A program made the position numbers and the translations under genes. This document shows, piece by piece, positions 30,943 through 48,100 of a stretch of 64,000 nucleotides of DNA. This DNA comes from Arctopsyche grandis (lineage: Eukaryota > Arthropoda > Insecta > Trichoptera > Hydropsychidae). The stretch's first letter is position 1. Each line of letters starts with the position of its first letter. Below the pieces are notes generated by a model. That model did no database searches. It was not told the origin of the DNA and worked only from the letters and a program-made list of their open reading frames with translations. The stretch covers positions 16,987,001 through 17,051,000 of the forward strand of contig NC_135364.1 of assembly GCF_051622035.1 (NCBI RefSeq), read 5' to 3'.

Positions 30943-31102
30943 TGTGGCGGCTCGCTTATACGACATGGTCGAGTTTGGTTGCCTTCCTGCGAGTGGGAAC
31001 CAACTCGGCTGGGTTCGGAGAGCCACTACTCACTCTGTCTTCATCTGTCATATAATAAACACGTGCATTAACATGCCAGTCGTCTCATTCGTTCATCCTC
31101 CA
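30943..31102. mobile_element. Solo LTR, 160 bp, copy 1
   Basis: Starts TGTGGCGGCTCGC and ends CATCCTCCA (TG...CA), with an internal AATAAA near 31060. It matches the copy at 60055-60214 at all but about two positions. It sits in the A/T-rich tail of a LINE, so its target duplication is hard to read (4 of 6 bases agree). Confidence 0.7.
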
Positions 31103-32664
31103 TAAAATAATAAATTGAAGAATTCCTCTGCTCTCTTTGAATATTGTCGATAGACTATAGCTGATTTTAAATAAGTTTAGGGAATCACTTGGCCCTTACT
31201 ACGACAGTCGATCGATAAAGAAACCTTTCTGGCATGTTGAATCATCCCTTTCCGAATGCCGAAAACACGTCAACATTATAAATATGAGAATAAGAACACT
31301 TTGATATAATATAAATGATTTTAGCTTTGACATATCTAAACTTACAATGTGAATTTCAGACTGAATATATGTATACTCTTTACATTTGAGCGTAGATTTT
31401 GCTCGTCGTCCTCGCACTACATAAAAAAGGTTCACACATCAAAAGAGTATTAGGTGCTTGTTTCGTAGTAAGGCTTCTTCATATATCTTCAATGTGAACT
31501 AAACTTTGTCTAGATATGATAAACATGGAGCGACGGTTTATCATATATTGAAAATAAGCGCGCACTTGGCGCCCCAAAAATGGGTCTTTTCTACCAAAAT
31601 TTACAACTTACAAATTATTATCATTGCCCAAAATGCGTTCATAAGTGAAGAATAAATGAAATTAATACCTATTTTACATAGAACTTATATATAAACATTA
31701 CCTATTTTATTCCAAAAACTGTTAGTGTTTTAAATACATATAATAAATAAAAAAAATATATATGGTTGTGTAAAATCCTAATGAAAAACCATATACTGAA
31801 AATCGTGGTAAAAAACGATGGTGGCATTTTTTTTACTGAAGTGGGGGCCTCAAAATTCAAATGCGCCTAGTGCCCCCCATTTACTTAATCCGCCACTGTA
31901 TAGATGTATGTACACATGTATACATATACATATATAGTATATAATAATTGCTTAAAGTGTGCGCACCACGCGCGCACGCACTGCGTTTGAATGTCGTTAA
32001 CATGCTTCGTCTCTCTTTCTCCCCTTAGAATCGTATATCGTGGAAAGAGACGCGGCCGACAAAAACAAAAGATTTTTTTTAAAGAAAATTAATTAAATTT
32101 TAAATCATTAATAAATTATCAATTCCGTTTTGCGACATTTTACCGAGTGCACAATTATGTGCACACGTCAACTAGTATAAAATATGTAGGTACTACGTGC
32201 GTCACTTGCACCCTTCCTCAACCCTGAAGTAAACGTGACGTCATATAGTGACGCACTAAATGCATAATATAAACGAAATAATTGTGATGGGGTAAAAATA
32301 AATATTTGTCGACGAAGTAGAGGTTATTTCAACGTTACAGCCTTGAGATTTCGCACTCGGATATTTTTGGCAACTTAGCGAAGTTAACCCGGCCGGTCCC
32401 GGCTTTCGAAATAAAACAATACTTCAAAAGCCGAAAAATGTGGCAACGTTCATCCTGTGACGTCAACCAAATCGATATGGGAACGTTTTGAAACGAATCC
32501 AAGCGCATATACTACCGATTTGAAATCTTGTACAGGTTCTTCGGATTTCTGAATAAGAAACAAATAATAAGATTTCAAATGAAGTACACTATTATTACAA
32601 TTAAGCCAATTATGTACATATTACACAATTAAAATAACCAATTACACTATTACGATTACTATTA
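31103..32664. other. Intergenic, with an isolated hAT-like right end near 31899
   Basis: At about 31840-31899 the sequence ends AATCCGCCACTG after a GGGGGCCTC block, like the right end of a CAGTGGCGGA hAT element. No matching left end was found. A short hairpin (ATGATAAAC at 31517, complement GTTTATCAT near 31537) is also present. No gene was recognised. Confidence 0.4.
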
Positions 32665-32905
32665 AACCAGCAGCATAGACTAGTGGTTAGAATATAATGC
32701 TTTCGAACAAAATGGTAACGGGTTCAATACCACCGGTTGCTACTGACCAGACCTTGGATAGACTCCAGGTCGATCGTTCCCTACGATGAAACGGTCCCAA
32801 CAAATTGGCAACCTATACCTATTTCTCGCAATTTTCGAGCTTTCAGCATCTCGAATTTCGCTGATTTTGAATAAAATGCTGAAAATTTTACAATAGATGT
32901 CTCTA
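32665..32905 (+). repeat. tRNA-derived SINE, copy 1
   Basis: An A-box-like CATAGACTAGTGGTTAGAAT is followed about 30 bases later by a B-box-like GGGTTCAATACC. The body includes GACTCCAGGTCGATCGTTCC and CAGCATCTCGAATTT. The body matches copies at 50045-50320 and, on the minus strand, 57010-57175. Confidence 0.7.
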
Positions 32906-33825
32906 TTGATGTTAATTGATATTTGTATTTGCCATTAATAATATGTACTTACAATACTTCTGTACAATGTTTGACCATAGCTGTCGTGTTTAATATAAAA
33001 CTACGTACATAGATTAAGAAAAAATATATGGGCGCATATCTGTAAAATAAATAAATAAACATGTTTCAAAAACCTAGAAAGATATTATTATGAATAGGTT
33101 ACTTATTTTTCAAATGTTCTAGATACTTACATACATAGTAACACTCAAGAACTTGAAAATTCAAATCACGTGAAAAACCATAAAAAATGCTCATTTTAGA
33201 AAAATTAACGAAAATAATATATTATCTAGTTTGGAAAAATAATAATACATATTTTTAATTTGGTAATTCTGGTGTAGAAAGGTTAAAATTTTAAGCAAAT
33301 ATTGCAAAATTTGTTGCACAGATAAAATATAAAAACTCATACTCATGTTAAAATATAATATTATGCAATTTAGCTCACTTTCAGTTTATTGTAGGCTGTC
33401 AAGGGCTAGATATTTAGCAACAAAGCCAGACATTTTATATATTGAGATACATTATTGTATTAAAAAAAATTATATCCTATCGATTATGATTTTTTTATAT
33501 TAAAATAGTACTTAGTACATGTATTTTAGTTCATATTTGAATTCCAATGCACTTGTGTTTTTGTTTGTTGGTATTTTTTATAGGTATCATTTGAAATGAA
33601 AAAAAAATGTTCGAATCGAAGTTTTCAATGTGTATTTAAATATAAAATTAAATGTAAGGACCAATCACAGTGGGATATTTCCTGAAAAACTCCCGTGAAC
33701 TTTTTTCCAAGCAAAGCAAACCGACAGTATCAATCGGCTACTTGCTTAATGAATATAGTGGAAATTTTCAAACACACAAGTGTTTAAAATAATTATTAGT
33801 ATTTAATTTCATTATAATTCCTATC
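32906..33825 (+). promoter_or_regulatory. Upstream flank of the SET/MYND gene
   Basis: AT-rich flank. A CCAATCA motif lies about 165 bases before the ATG. The promoter position is inferred only from being upstream. Confidence 0.3.
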
Positions 33826-38212
<4,387 letters not shown>

Positions 38213-38337
38213 TGAAATTTATTAATGTATTAATAATTAATGAATACAGCGAAATGTAAATATTATACATACATATTTATATACAAATATATAAAATCTT
38301 ATTATAGTTGTTTTATTGCTATTATAAAATCATTAAA

Positions 38338-40515
38338 TTAGAATTTTATATGCTTGATAGATGGGTTTTTATTAGAAACTACTGTTGGTTTTTTAGAAAC
38401 ATCTTCAACATTTCCGGAATCCATCATATCTAATTTCATAGAATTATCTTCTCTCTCTTTCACGATCTGAAATTTTTAAAAGTAAATATTAATAATATAT
38501 GAAATTAAAAAATATATAATATGTATATGAAATAAAAAAATGGTTATCACCTTAGGGCAGTCTTTCTTCAAATGCGTAACATCTCCACACTCTCGGCAAC
38601 CTCCCCCTTTGGGATATAGGCCACGTGGATTATCAGGACATTGACGAGAAATGTGGCCCTATTAATTTTCATGAAAAAATTTACATAATTAATTGATTAT
38701 ATAATAATATACGTATGTGTATGTATGTATGTATGCGTAAAAAAAATTACCTGTTCTTTACATATAAAACACTGGGCAAATTTGTAGTCTTGGGTGCGTA
38801 CAACTTTGCAAGCGAAATGAGTATGTTCAGTTGAGCCACATTTGAAGCATATTCCCGAGGAAGGCATACCGGTGTCATCAGTTTTCTTGTTCAACTCGGG
38901 ACACTCTGAAAGATTATGTCCACCTTTCCTACAATGAAAGCAAAGTTTCTTCTTCATCCTCGCTAGAGATTTTTCAGCTTTTCTTCTCTCTAGTTTCATG
39001 GTACGGTTGACTTCACTTCTAGGAATACCTTTGGAGATCAAATTTTTACGAAGGTCCTGTAATCGCTCAGCATCTTTTGATAGTATTGGAAATCCGTCAT
39101 AAATGCTCACTACTAATTCTTCACCGTTTATAATCAATACTGATGTTTCCAAGGATGGTTTTCTTCTTTTGAATTCTTCGTTACTAGCCTTTTTTTCACT
39201 TTTTGTAAGGGGCTTTGAATTTTTATTTTGATTATCGGAATTCACAGGGTTGATTTCTTTTTTTTTCTTGTTTTTATTTTTCTTGGAATTAACATTCATT
39301 TCTTGTGTATCAGGTAATGTTTGTGATGAAGATTGATCTATCTTCTTATTTTTCTTTTTGATTTTTAGATCTGTGTCTGTGTTAGATTCAGATACATTAT
39401 CTATAACTTCTTGAGATTTTTTGTTCTTCTTTTTAGTTTTAGTTTCTATTGAGACTTTTGCGTCTATTATATCATCATTTGCAGTAAATATTTCTGTTTC
39501 ACACATCTTTTCAGCTGTTTTCTTTTTCTTCTTTTTATTCTTCTTTTCAGTCAAAATATCAATTGTATCAGCATTTGAGGGTTCAGATACTTTGCGTTTT
39601 TTAGATTCTGGCACATTACAATTTTCACTTTCATTGTTTTCAATATCGTTTGTACAAATTTCTTCTTTCTGTTTTCTTTTTTTATTTTTTGTTTTTGTAA
39701 TGGAATCGGGAATTTTATCTACTTCCATTTCATCAGTTTTAGGAATAGTTTCCGAAACAGTAAATTCGGAAGATTTGTTATTAGATTTAGTTTTCTTCTT
39801 ATTAGATTCACCAACCTCGTTTAAGTCTGACTTGTCTTTTTTACTTTTTTTCAACATTTTCTCTATTTGAGACGTAAGATTCACAAATTTGTTATCTATT
39901 TCTTGATCCTCGTATTCAGCAAGCCAATTGGAAATGTCTTCATCGTTTTCGCTTTCAGTAGAATCAAGTGTTGCATCTTTGTTTTTGTTTTTTTTACTTA
40001 TGATATTTTTCGTTTTTTCACAATTTTCTTCAACATTAAAAGATCCATTTTTGTCTCCAGTTTTTACTTGTTTGATTTCACCGCTGACTTCTAAAGCCTT
40101 TTTCATTTTTTTCAGCTTATTTTTTGAAACACGTTTTGAATCTTCTTCAATCGCAGCTTCCGCATTTTTAACAGCAATTTGCTTAGTTTCACCGGACTTT
40201 ATATCATCATCAAAAGTACACCAAGATTTTTTGATTTTAGAATCGGATTGTTCTTTCAAAAACTTTTCATAATTTTCTTTTCTTTGGGCTTCACACTAGA
40301 TAAGTATGTAAAAAAATAAATAAATGAAAATTGACAAAATTATACATAAAATGATATATTTAATAGACTAAAACTACCTTGGCTCGTTCAGCTGCATTTT
40401 TGTCTTGATCTTGGCTCTGCTGCAGTTGTGTTCGCATGATAGACCACGGTGTAGCCGCTTCAGGCATTCTTTCATTAGAGGCTTTGGAGCCGTGGGCTCG
40501 TGCGAAACGAGTCAT
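38338..40515 (-). CDS. ZCCHC9-like zinc-knuckle RNA-binding protein with long charged N-terminus
   Basis: Four minus-strand exons: 40515-40378, 40295-38751, 38658-38551 and 38466-38338, giving 639 aa. It opens MTRFARAHGSKASNE, close to the ZCCHC9 start. The C-terminus carries four CCHC knuckles: CFHCRKGGHNLSEC, CFKCGSTEHTHFAC, CFICKEQGHISRQC and CRECGDVTHLKKDC, with the DNPRGLYPKGGG linker diagnostic of ZCCHC9. That family is linked to the nucleolus and rRNA/snoRNA metabolism. Human ZCCHC9 is about 271 aa. Here exon 2 adds some 370 residues of Lys/Glu/Ser-rich sequence with many KKNKKKK-type clusters, probably disordered nucleolar-targeting sequence. It ends only 125 bp from the SET/MYND stop codon and is divergent from TOR. 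Confidence 0.92.
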
Positions 40516-41394
40516 TTTGGGCCAAAGATTTTGACACAATTAGAAACTAACAGGTTATGTTGCCACCGCGAACGAGCAGAAGCACACAGCCCACGTGCTG
40601 ATGACAGTTCTTACAACCGGCCATTATCCCAGCCATAAAAGTAGAAAATTCTACCATTAGTTGGACATCATATTTTAAAATTCATCCTATTTTTTACAAG
40701 GCTTTTCTATGTTTGTTTATGTATGTAGGTTGCACTTAAAATATTTTATAGTTTTTTATGTATGCACTTAAAATATTTTCACGAGCTGTCGATAAGAAAA
40801 TCATGGACGCACATTTATGAAAATAATGTTACATTTTTTTGCAAGGATTATATTAGTTTAATATTTAACTTTAGGGAAAAATTGAATTTATTTTTTTGAG
40901 TATTTTAATAAAATTATATACAATAATACTTGGTGATTTGCAAACATTTTAAAGTTTCAACATTCAATTAATTTTTGTTCATCAAAGGAAAAGTTATTCG
41001 ACAGGAGCATTTGATCTCGGTAAAAAGAAAAAATATTCGACTAATTTGCCAAAATTTTTGTGGGGACATCACTTTCGCTTTGTGACGTATTTGAATATAT
41101 CAATTTCAATCTCACGACTTACCAGAACAGATACAAAAAAAAAAAAACTAGTATGAATAATCATCTTAGTTTAGTAAGCCCGATTTTGTCGTTTCGGGAT
41201 TTCGATATTTCGTCCGTCATCCTCTAGACAAATTTGAATCGCAACGTTTTCGAAGAACTTAATATTCCCAATTGCATACATGACACAGTATTCTAAAAAG
41301 GTAATTGGATTATTAGTCACATTGTGATCGCAATAGAAGTAGAATGCATAGAATGGTCATTGTTAACAAAAGTATCGGCTAAAAGCGAACCATC
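40516..41394. other. Intergenic between ZCCHC9-like gene and TOR
   Basis: AT-rich. A stretch near 40975-41150 (GTTCATCAAAG, TTCGACAGGAG) has a diverged counterpart at about 44200-44230 in TOR intron 1. No gene was recognised. Confidence 0.35.
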
Positions 41395-41517
41395 GAAGAG
41401 AGAGACGGAAAGTCAGAAGAGAGACAAGAGAGAGAGAGAGACGAAGTTTAGCAAACAATGAACAAACTCTGCCGCGCAGAGTTTTTGTAGCAACATTTTT
41501 GGAGGCTGAGAGCGATT

Positions 41518-41654
41518 GGCTACGTCCACACTACCGATATCTACACCCGATATTTTATAATTTTCCATATCCAGTTCCCATATTGCAACATGTAGTTGCT
41601 ATTTAGAAACTGGTTATGGAAAAAATCGTAAATATCGGTAGTGTGGACGTATCC
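41518..41654. mobile_element. Foldback MITE, GGCTACG family, copy 2
   Basis: Palindromic, starting GGCTACGTCCACACTACCGA and ending with its near-complement at 41654, flanked by ATT on both sides. It is clearly homologous to 21215-21364, sharing CCATATCCAGTTCCCATATT. Confidence 0.8.
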
Positions 41655-41684
41655 ATTCAATGCATTCTAATTCTATGGTGATCG

Positions 41685-41840
41685 CCCAAAAGGCAATGTT
41701 TGCCATGAAAATCGCGAATACGGAATATTTGGCACTCGAGTTCTCGTTAGTATGATGGAGTTTTCGGAAGCCAGATGTTCCGTTATAGAGATTCTAGTAA
41801 CTTTTGGGCGAGCGTTTTGTGATCAATAATCAGCGAACCT
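41685..41840 (+). repeat. Diverged repeat shared with the eEF1B upstream region
   Basis: TTGGCACTCGAGTTCTCGTT and CCAGATGTTCCG occur in the same order and spacing as at 6205-6385. Confidence 0.6.
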
Positions 41841-42046
41841 CTAAAAACGACGAGTGAAACAAATAGTAAAAAAGTAACGTAGGAGACGTTCACGCGGTAG
41901 ACTCATAGAGGTGACAGATCGTGTGTGGCGGGCAGCATCGTCGCAAAGCATCACTCGTGCGCGTGCGCGTGCTTTCGCGTGAGCGCGGTGCGCAGTGTGT
42001 AGTGTGTAGTGTGCGTGACGCGTGTCTGGCAGCGACGTAGGATCCG

Positions 42047-42083
<37 letters not shown>

Positions 42084-42168
42084 TCTGCGGAGTGTGGCGT
42101 ATGGCGTATGGCGCATCGAGCGATGCGATGGCTCCGTAGTGAGTGGTAGCGGAAGGTAGCGAAGGGCG

Positions 42169-45100
42169 ATGTCTCTGGCGGCCGAGCTGGCGGGCGGGCT
42201 GCGGTCCCGATCGAGCGGGTGCCGAGCCCGAGCCGCGCGCCGCCTCGTGCAGTACGTGCGATCCGAACTCCGCGAGCTGCCGCCCGACCAGGTGGCGCGC
42301 TTCCTCGATGACTTCAACCACCACATCCTCGAGATGGTCTCCTCGCCCGACTTCAACGACAAGAAGGCCGGCGCGCTCGCCATCGGTGTGTATTCATTCA
42401 CAATTCACCATTCACTATCGTACCATACATACCTTCGAGCGTATAGTACGCACATTACGCTTTGATCCTGTCGTGTCGTTCATTCATGCGTTGGGGTGGG
42501 TCGTAATGCGCCCGAGCACGCCCATGGCTGTTTGTTTTTACGGGATTTTTCCTTTTCGAATTGTTCGTATTTTGAGCGAGTTGAGTTGAATAGGTTATCA
42601 GTATACGTGTTTTTCATGACTTTCATAAACAAATCTGAAGTTATCTGATTTTTTTTTGTAAAGAGGGTTTGGTGATATATATAAAACAAGGTGGCCATTT
42701 TTTCAAAAAAAAAAAATTGAATATTTCAATTAAGTAAAATACGTCTATTAATAAATGTATTTTTCCTAAACTAGTTTGATCTTCTTCATGGTTGTTAAAA
42801 TGTAATGCTCACAATCTAAATGCCAAGCCACAATCTAAAATACTCAGCATTTAGGGATTTCCATCGAGAAATTCTGCCATGGTTATAAATTCAGAAATTT
42901 CAGTTTAAAGCAGTCTTTATAAACATTGACACGGATTAAACGACCCAAATTCAATGCATTTTTTTTTAATGCTACCTGGAAAGGCTTAGCGGGTAGTGTT
43001 CTTTACTGTTATTTAAACAAATAAATATTATAGGGAATACGTTTTGTATATTTTGATATATTAAATAAAACATACCCATTTCAATTCCTCCTCTCTATCA
43101 TCAACTTCGCCATAAATTGATTCTTCTAATCTATCAATCTCTTTCTGTATAGTATTAACCACGCGATGAACGACATCAGATGTAGTGTAATATTTACAAT
43201 TAGAACAATTCCAAGTTGATTCTGCGTCTGTTTAAAATTGAATTACCTAAATTAACCCGGTAATCTAATATATAATTTCGAAAGAAACTTCGTATGTAAC
43301 TATGTAAGTTTTGGGTGGTAGAATCCGTGACGTTAAATTTAATAAATATTCAAATGATTTTAAATAAAATAAAACTATTCAAATTAATTTAATAAAATGT
43401 TTACTATTAGATTAGCCATGTTTAACTCTTTGAGTGCTTACGTCTTTTCTGTTGAAATCTCACCACGCTGAAAATTTCGCCTAAATTTCCAACTAGAATT
43501 ATTTAGAAATCCAATAGAAAGCAGGTATAAAAATTGAAGCTAATCCAGACAAACCCTAGATAACTACTGCCGAGGATTTCGAGTTTTGTAAAGGTGTGTT
43601 TAGACTCCCTAAAATATCTTGCAAAAATATAAAATAAATAAAAGACGTCTATTAATAAATGTATTTTTCCTAAACTAGTTTGATCTTCTTCATTGTTGTT
43701 AAAATGTAATGCTCACAATCTAAATGCCAAGCCACAATCTAAAATACTCAGCATTTAGGGATTTCCATCGAGAAATTCTGCCATGGTTATAAATTCAGAA
43801 ATTTCAGTTTAAAGCAGTCTTTATAAACATTGACACGGATTACACGACCCAAATTCAATGCATTTTTTTTAAATGCTACCTGGAAAGGCTTAGCGGGCAG
43901 TGTTCTTGTTTATTTTTTACATATTCAAATTACAACGCCTATCGGCGTATTTCAGGCTCATGGACTTTGGATCGGCGTTGGTCAGCATTCAAAGGGCTAA
44001 GCGGTTTATATTACAAATACCGAGCGAAGCCGGGTAAAACCACTAGTATAAAATATTATTGATTGGTCTTAATTTGAATGAAAGGTAAGCATACCTAAAG
44101 GGTTAACAGATCCGTGTTGGTCAGCATTCAAAGGGTTAAAATTATATTTAGTGATTAGAAAACGTTGAAAAGTTTATTCAACTATGTTTTATCATATTGT
44201 TCATCAAATAAAAAAAGTCGTTCGACAGGAGTATTTTTTTACAAGGTTATTATTAGTTTCACTTCTCTAATCAGCCAGGCAATATTCCTACATTCTTCCG
44301 ATCGGCTTGAAAACTTTACCATTCTGTGTGGTTTGGTCGATGACCGGAAAAATGCACTCGAGATAGTTGCACTCTCGAGACATCCAAACATTCAAAGATG
44401 CTCAAGTAGAACTAACGCAATAGAATTCCACAAAAAAGCGTCAAGGGGTATTTGTATGTTATCCGAGGGTGCTAACCTTTTTTTGCAAAATTCTATTACA
44501 TAAGTTCTTTTTGAGCGCTTTTGAAAATTAGGACTTCTCGAAACTGCGCCACTATTCCGGGAACCGGTTTGGTCACTTCCTGATAAACAGACAATTTTCC
44601 ACCATTTTTGTAGGAGACATTATTTTCACCGAAGGCTTTGATATTTCAATCTGTCTATTACATACTATCAATTATAAAATCGTACTGGTTTTATCTCACA
44701 CCTCACTGAGATATAAAAAAAAAAAAAATACAGTAACAGTACAAATGGCCACCTTAAAATAAAATAATCAATTTTTTACAAGCTTTTATTAGTTTCACTA
44801 TGTTAGTTATTTAGAGGGTCGAAATTTGTGAGCTAATTTTTGAACCACTTTCACTCTTCCAATCGCTTTGATACTTTACCGACATAGGAGGATTATATTG
44901 AATCTCTTTTGACATGTTAGTGGTATCTCATTATCTGTAGTTGTTTTTAAAAAAGTACTACTTCCAGTCGAGAAAATAATATCGTTGTCGGAAATTTATC
45001 ATACCTTTCCATTTCTATCATCTGGAGTCCGGTGGACGATTCGCCTCCACTCCTCCTGGTCCTGTGTCAAATCGAAAGCAGCAAGTTTAGGTATGATCTT

Positions 45101-48100
45101 GTCAGTTCTTTGATTTGATCTTATGGGAGACCATCCTCTCGCTCGCCTTCCCCGTAGTGTTCCGGTGGCTATCGGCTTCTCTTGACTCTTCACATTCTTT
45201 CAGGAAATATGGCCATAATATGAAAGTATCATTTTTCTACGTGTTTTGGAGTCTCTGAAATCGCCAGCTCTTTGAGAATGGAGATTTTTTGGGTTTTGGG
45301 TCTATGGAATGCACAGCATCCGTCTCCAGCACCACATTTCGAAGGCATCTGACATGTCTCTTTCTGTTTTTTAGTGTCAATGTCTCGACTCCATACAATG
45401 CAATGCTTAGTGCTTAGGAGAAACATAAAAAATAAAAAAGTGGACATCTATAACGAAGGTGCCACTTCCAGTCAACTAAAAATTTTGGAAAAAATTTCCA
45501 ACGTAACAAAACGCATTTCATTACCTGATTAAGTTTCAGTGTCATAGGATTAACGGTGTTTGAATTATCTCTGAAGTACACACATACACATACACACACA
45601 CTCTTGATTTTGATTACAAATCATTCAAAATCTCGATGTTGAACGTTAACGTTTAATTTATATTCAATTAAAAATTAAACTATTTTCACACATATTTCAT
45701 ACATTTAGTAATTATAATTTAGATTCTAGAGGCCAGAAAAATTAATTTCGTCCAAGAGTGACTCATATACGTTGTATCCAAATTAGTTCTATTGCACATA
45801 TATGATATCAAATGATGACACGTTATTCCCCGGTGACATTTGTAGTTGATCTTCACAAGCTTTCTATGCTTTGTGTGAATCAATGAAATTATAGCGATGT
45901 TTGATTTTAAAATGCTGAAATTGCACCAAAAACGTCAACAAATCTTCAAAACAGAAGATAAGAGGCAAAAGATTAAATAATTATTATAGCATATCTCGAG
46001 TGTAAATATAAATTAGGTCACATCCTTATTACATATTGATTTCTTAGTATTATGAAACTAAATTGTTAAAAAGAATATCTCGTCACATATATTAACAATT
46101 CAAGGTTAACGAGCATTTTGAAACGATAAAATACTAGCAACAGACACATATAATATTAAAGTTTTCTTTTAATTTAAAGAAAAGACAAAATATGATTGAA
46201 ATATTGAAATGAATATTTCAATTCTTTTAAACAAGGAATGTAAATTTTTCATTTTAAATTTTATTTCAGTGTGCCTTATTAGCGGGGATTGCGATACAAC
46301 GAAGACAAGAGTATCTCGCTATGCGAACTATCTACGTAACCTTTTCCCATCGTCGGATGTTAGCGTCATGGAATTGGCCGCCAAGACTGTCGGACGGTTG
46401 GCCGTAATATCCGGAGCAAAGAGAGCAGAGTATGTCGAATTTGAAGTTCGGCGTGCATTCGAATGGCTCTCCAGTGAGCGCAATGAAGGAAAGCGACATG
46501 CAGCTGTGTTAATTCTCAGAGAACTTGCTGTGGCTATGCCTACGTATTTCCATCAGCAGGTATCTGGTTTCTTTGATCAGATATTCATTGCTTTGAAAGA
46601 TCCAAAACCTTTCATAAGGGAAGCCGGTAGTAAAGCGCTACAGGCTGGATTAGTCGTCACCGCTCAGAGAGAAAGCGCTCGGCAGACTCATAAACCACAG
46701 TGGTATAACCAATGCTATAAAGAAGCGAGGCATTGTTTCGACGATCAAAGCATCAAAGAAAAAGGTGTGAATAGAGATGATCGGTTGCATAGTGGACTTC
46801 TGATTTGGAATGAACTGTTGAGGTGTTCTCATGCAGCTTGGGAACGTAAATATACTCACCTCATGCAGACTTTGGACACGCAGCAGGAAATCAGTCTCAC
46901 TGAAGATATTCTTCCAATTATGCCTCGAATCAAAAGTCACTTGAATTCGAGAGGAAGTCACATAGACCACATTAGTACGTCTTCTAGTGTGAATACTCAA
47001 ACTACGATTATCTACGAGTCTGCTGTGTGCAGGCAACTAATCACAGAAAACTACGATACAATATGTCCAAGTATGGTTTTGATATTATTTTATGCTATAT
47101 TGGAGTTTACCTTTTTAATGTTTAATATCAATTTATTTCTTTTCAGTTGTATTAAATTGTATGTTTTCTAAGTCGTCACATGTTCAACAAACGTTCATGA
47201 TAATTCTACCGAGATTGGCAGCTTTCAACAAGGATGAATTCATCAAAAGTTATTTGAAGTTGTCACTGCAGCATTTATTGAGTATTTTAAGAGGACGAGA
47301 AAAGGATAGGAATATGGCATTTACAACAGTTGGTTTGATTGCTATAGCCGTTGAGTATGAAATAATGCCATGGCTCGGGCGTATAATGGATGTAATAAAA
47401 ATGGCTTTACCTTCTAATGATACTCCGAGTAAAAAGAAAAGTGGGATGGATCCTGCTGTATTCATTTGTATTTCTCTATTGGCTAGAGCTTTAAAAGAGA
47501 CTATTTTTCATGATGTTAAAGATATGTTAGAGCAAATGACGGTAACTGGATTGAGCCCAGCGTTGACAATTTGTTTAAGAGAACTGGCTCAAAATATTGT
47601 ATTATTAAAAGAAGATATATCGGAGGCGCTGCTGAATATGTTATCAATTGTATTGATGAATAAGCCGCTTTTGCATCCGGGTCTACCCAAGAATATAGAG
47701 CAGCAGATGAGCAATTCGTCCAATACGTTCGAAACTCATGATGTAGCCAGTATCGTGTTAGCATTAAGGACGTTGGGTACTTTTGATTTTGAAGGCCATA
47801 GTTTGCTGCCATTTGTCAAATATTGCGCTAACAATTTCTTACAGAGCGAACACCAAGAAATAAGGTTGGAGGCTGTCCGCACTTGTAGCCGACTTTTGGC
47901 CATTCCAATACAATCGGACTTGACTGAACAATCCAACATGGTCAAGTGTACGGTGGCCAATGTTCTTAGTAAATTGTTAGTCGTCGGAATCACCGATACA
48001 GATTGTGATGTACGTTATTGGGTATTGGCATCTCTCGATGAAATATTTGATTCATATTTAGCTCAGATTGAAAATTTAAGTTCACTGTTCATCGCCATGA

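Larger units (their letters stand above)
41395..42168 (+). promoter_or_regulatory. TOR upstream region and leader
   Basis: Contains GA-repeat tracts (AGAGAGAGAGAGAC near 41428) of the kind bound by GAGA-type factors, a foldback MITE (41518-41654) and a diverged repeat. Further on are GC-rich DNA and a tandem array of the 7-mer GATCTCC (about five copies, 42048-42083). An in-frame TAG at 42157-42159 fixes the ATG at 42169 as the first possible start in this exon. Confidence 0.45.

Noticed and set aside
39421-39870. 149-codon plus-strand Phe-rich frame
   Set aside because: Exact shadow of the Lys-rich exon of the ZCCHC9-like gene on the other strand.
41841-42401. 186-codon minus-strand frame over the TOR start
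   Set aside because: Antisense to TOR exon 1 and its leader repeats, Arg-rich low complexity, no homology recognised.
43004-44109. Inverted duplicate as a Helitron gene-capture event
   Set aside because: The homology continues on the outer side of the Helitron-like CTAG end into host exon sequence, which rolling-circle capture ending at CTAG would not include.
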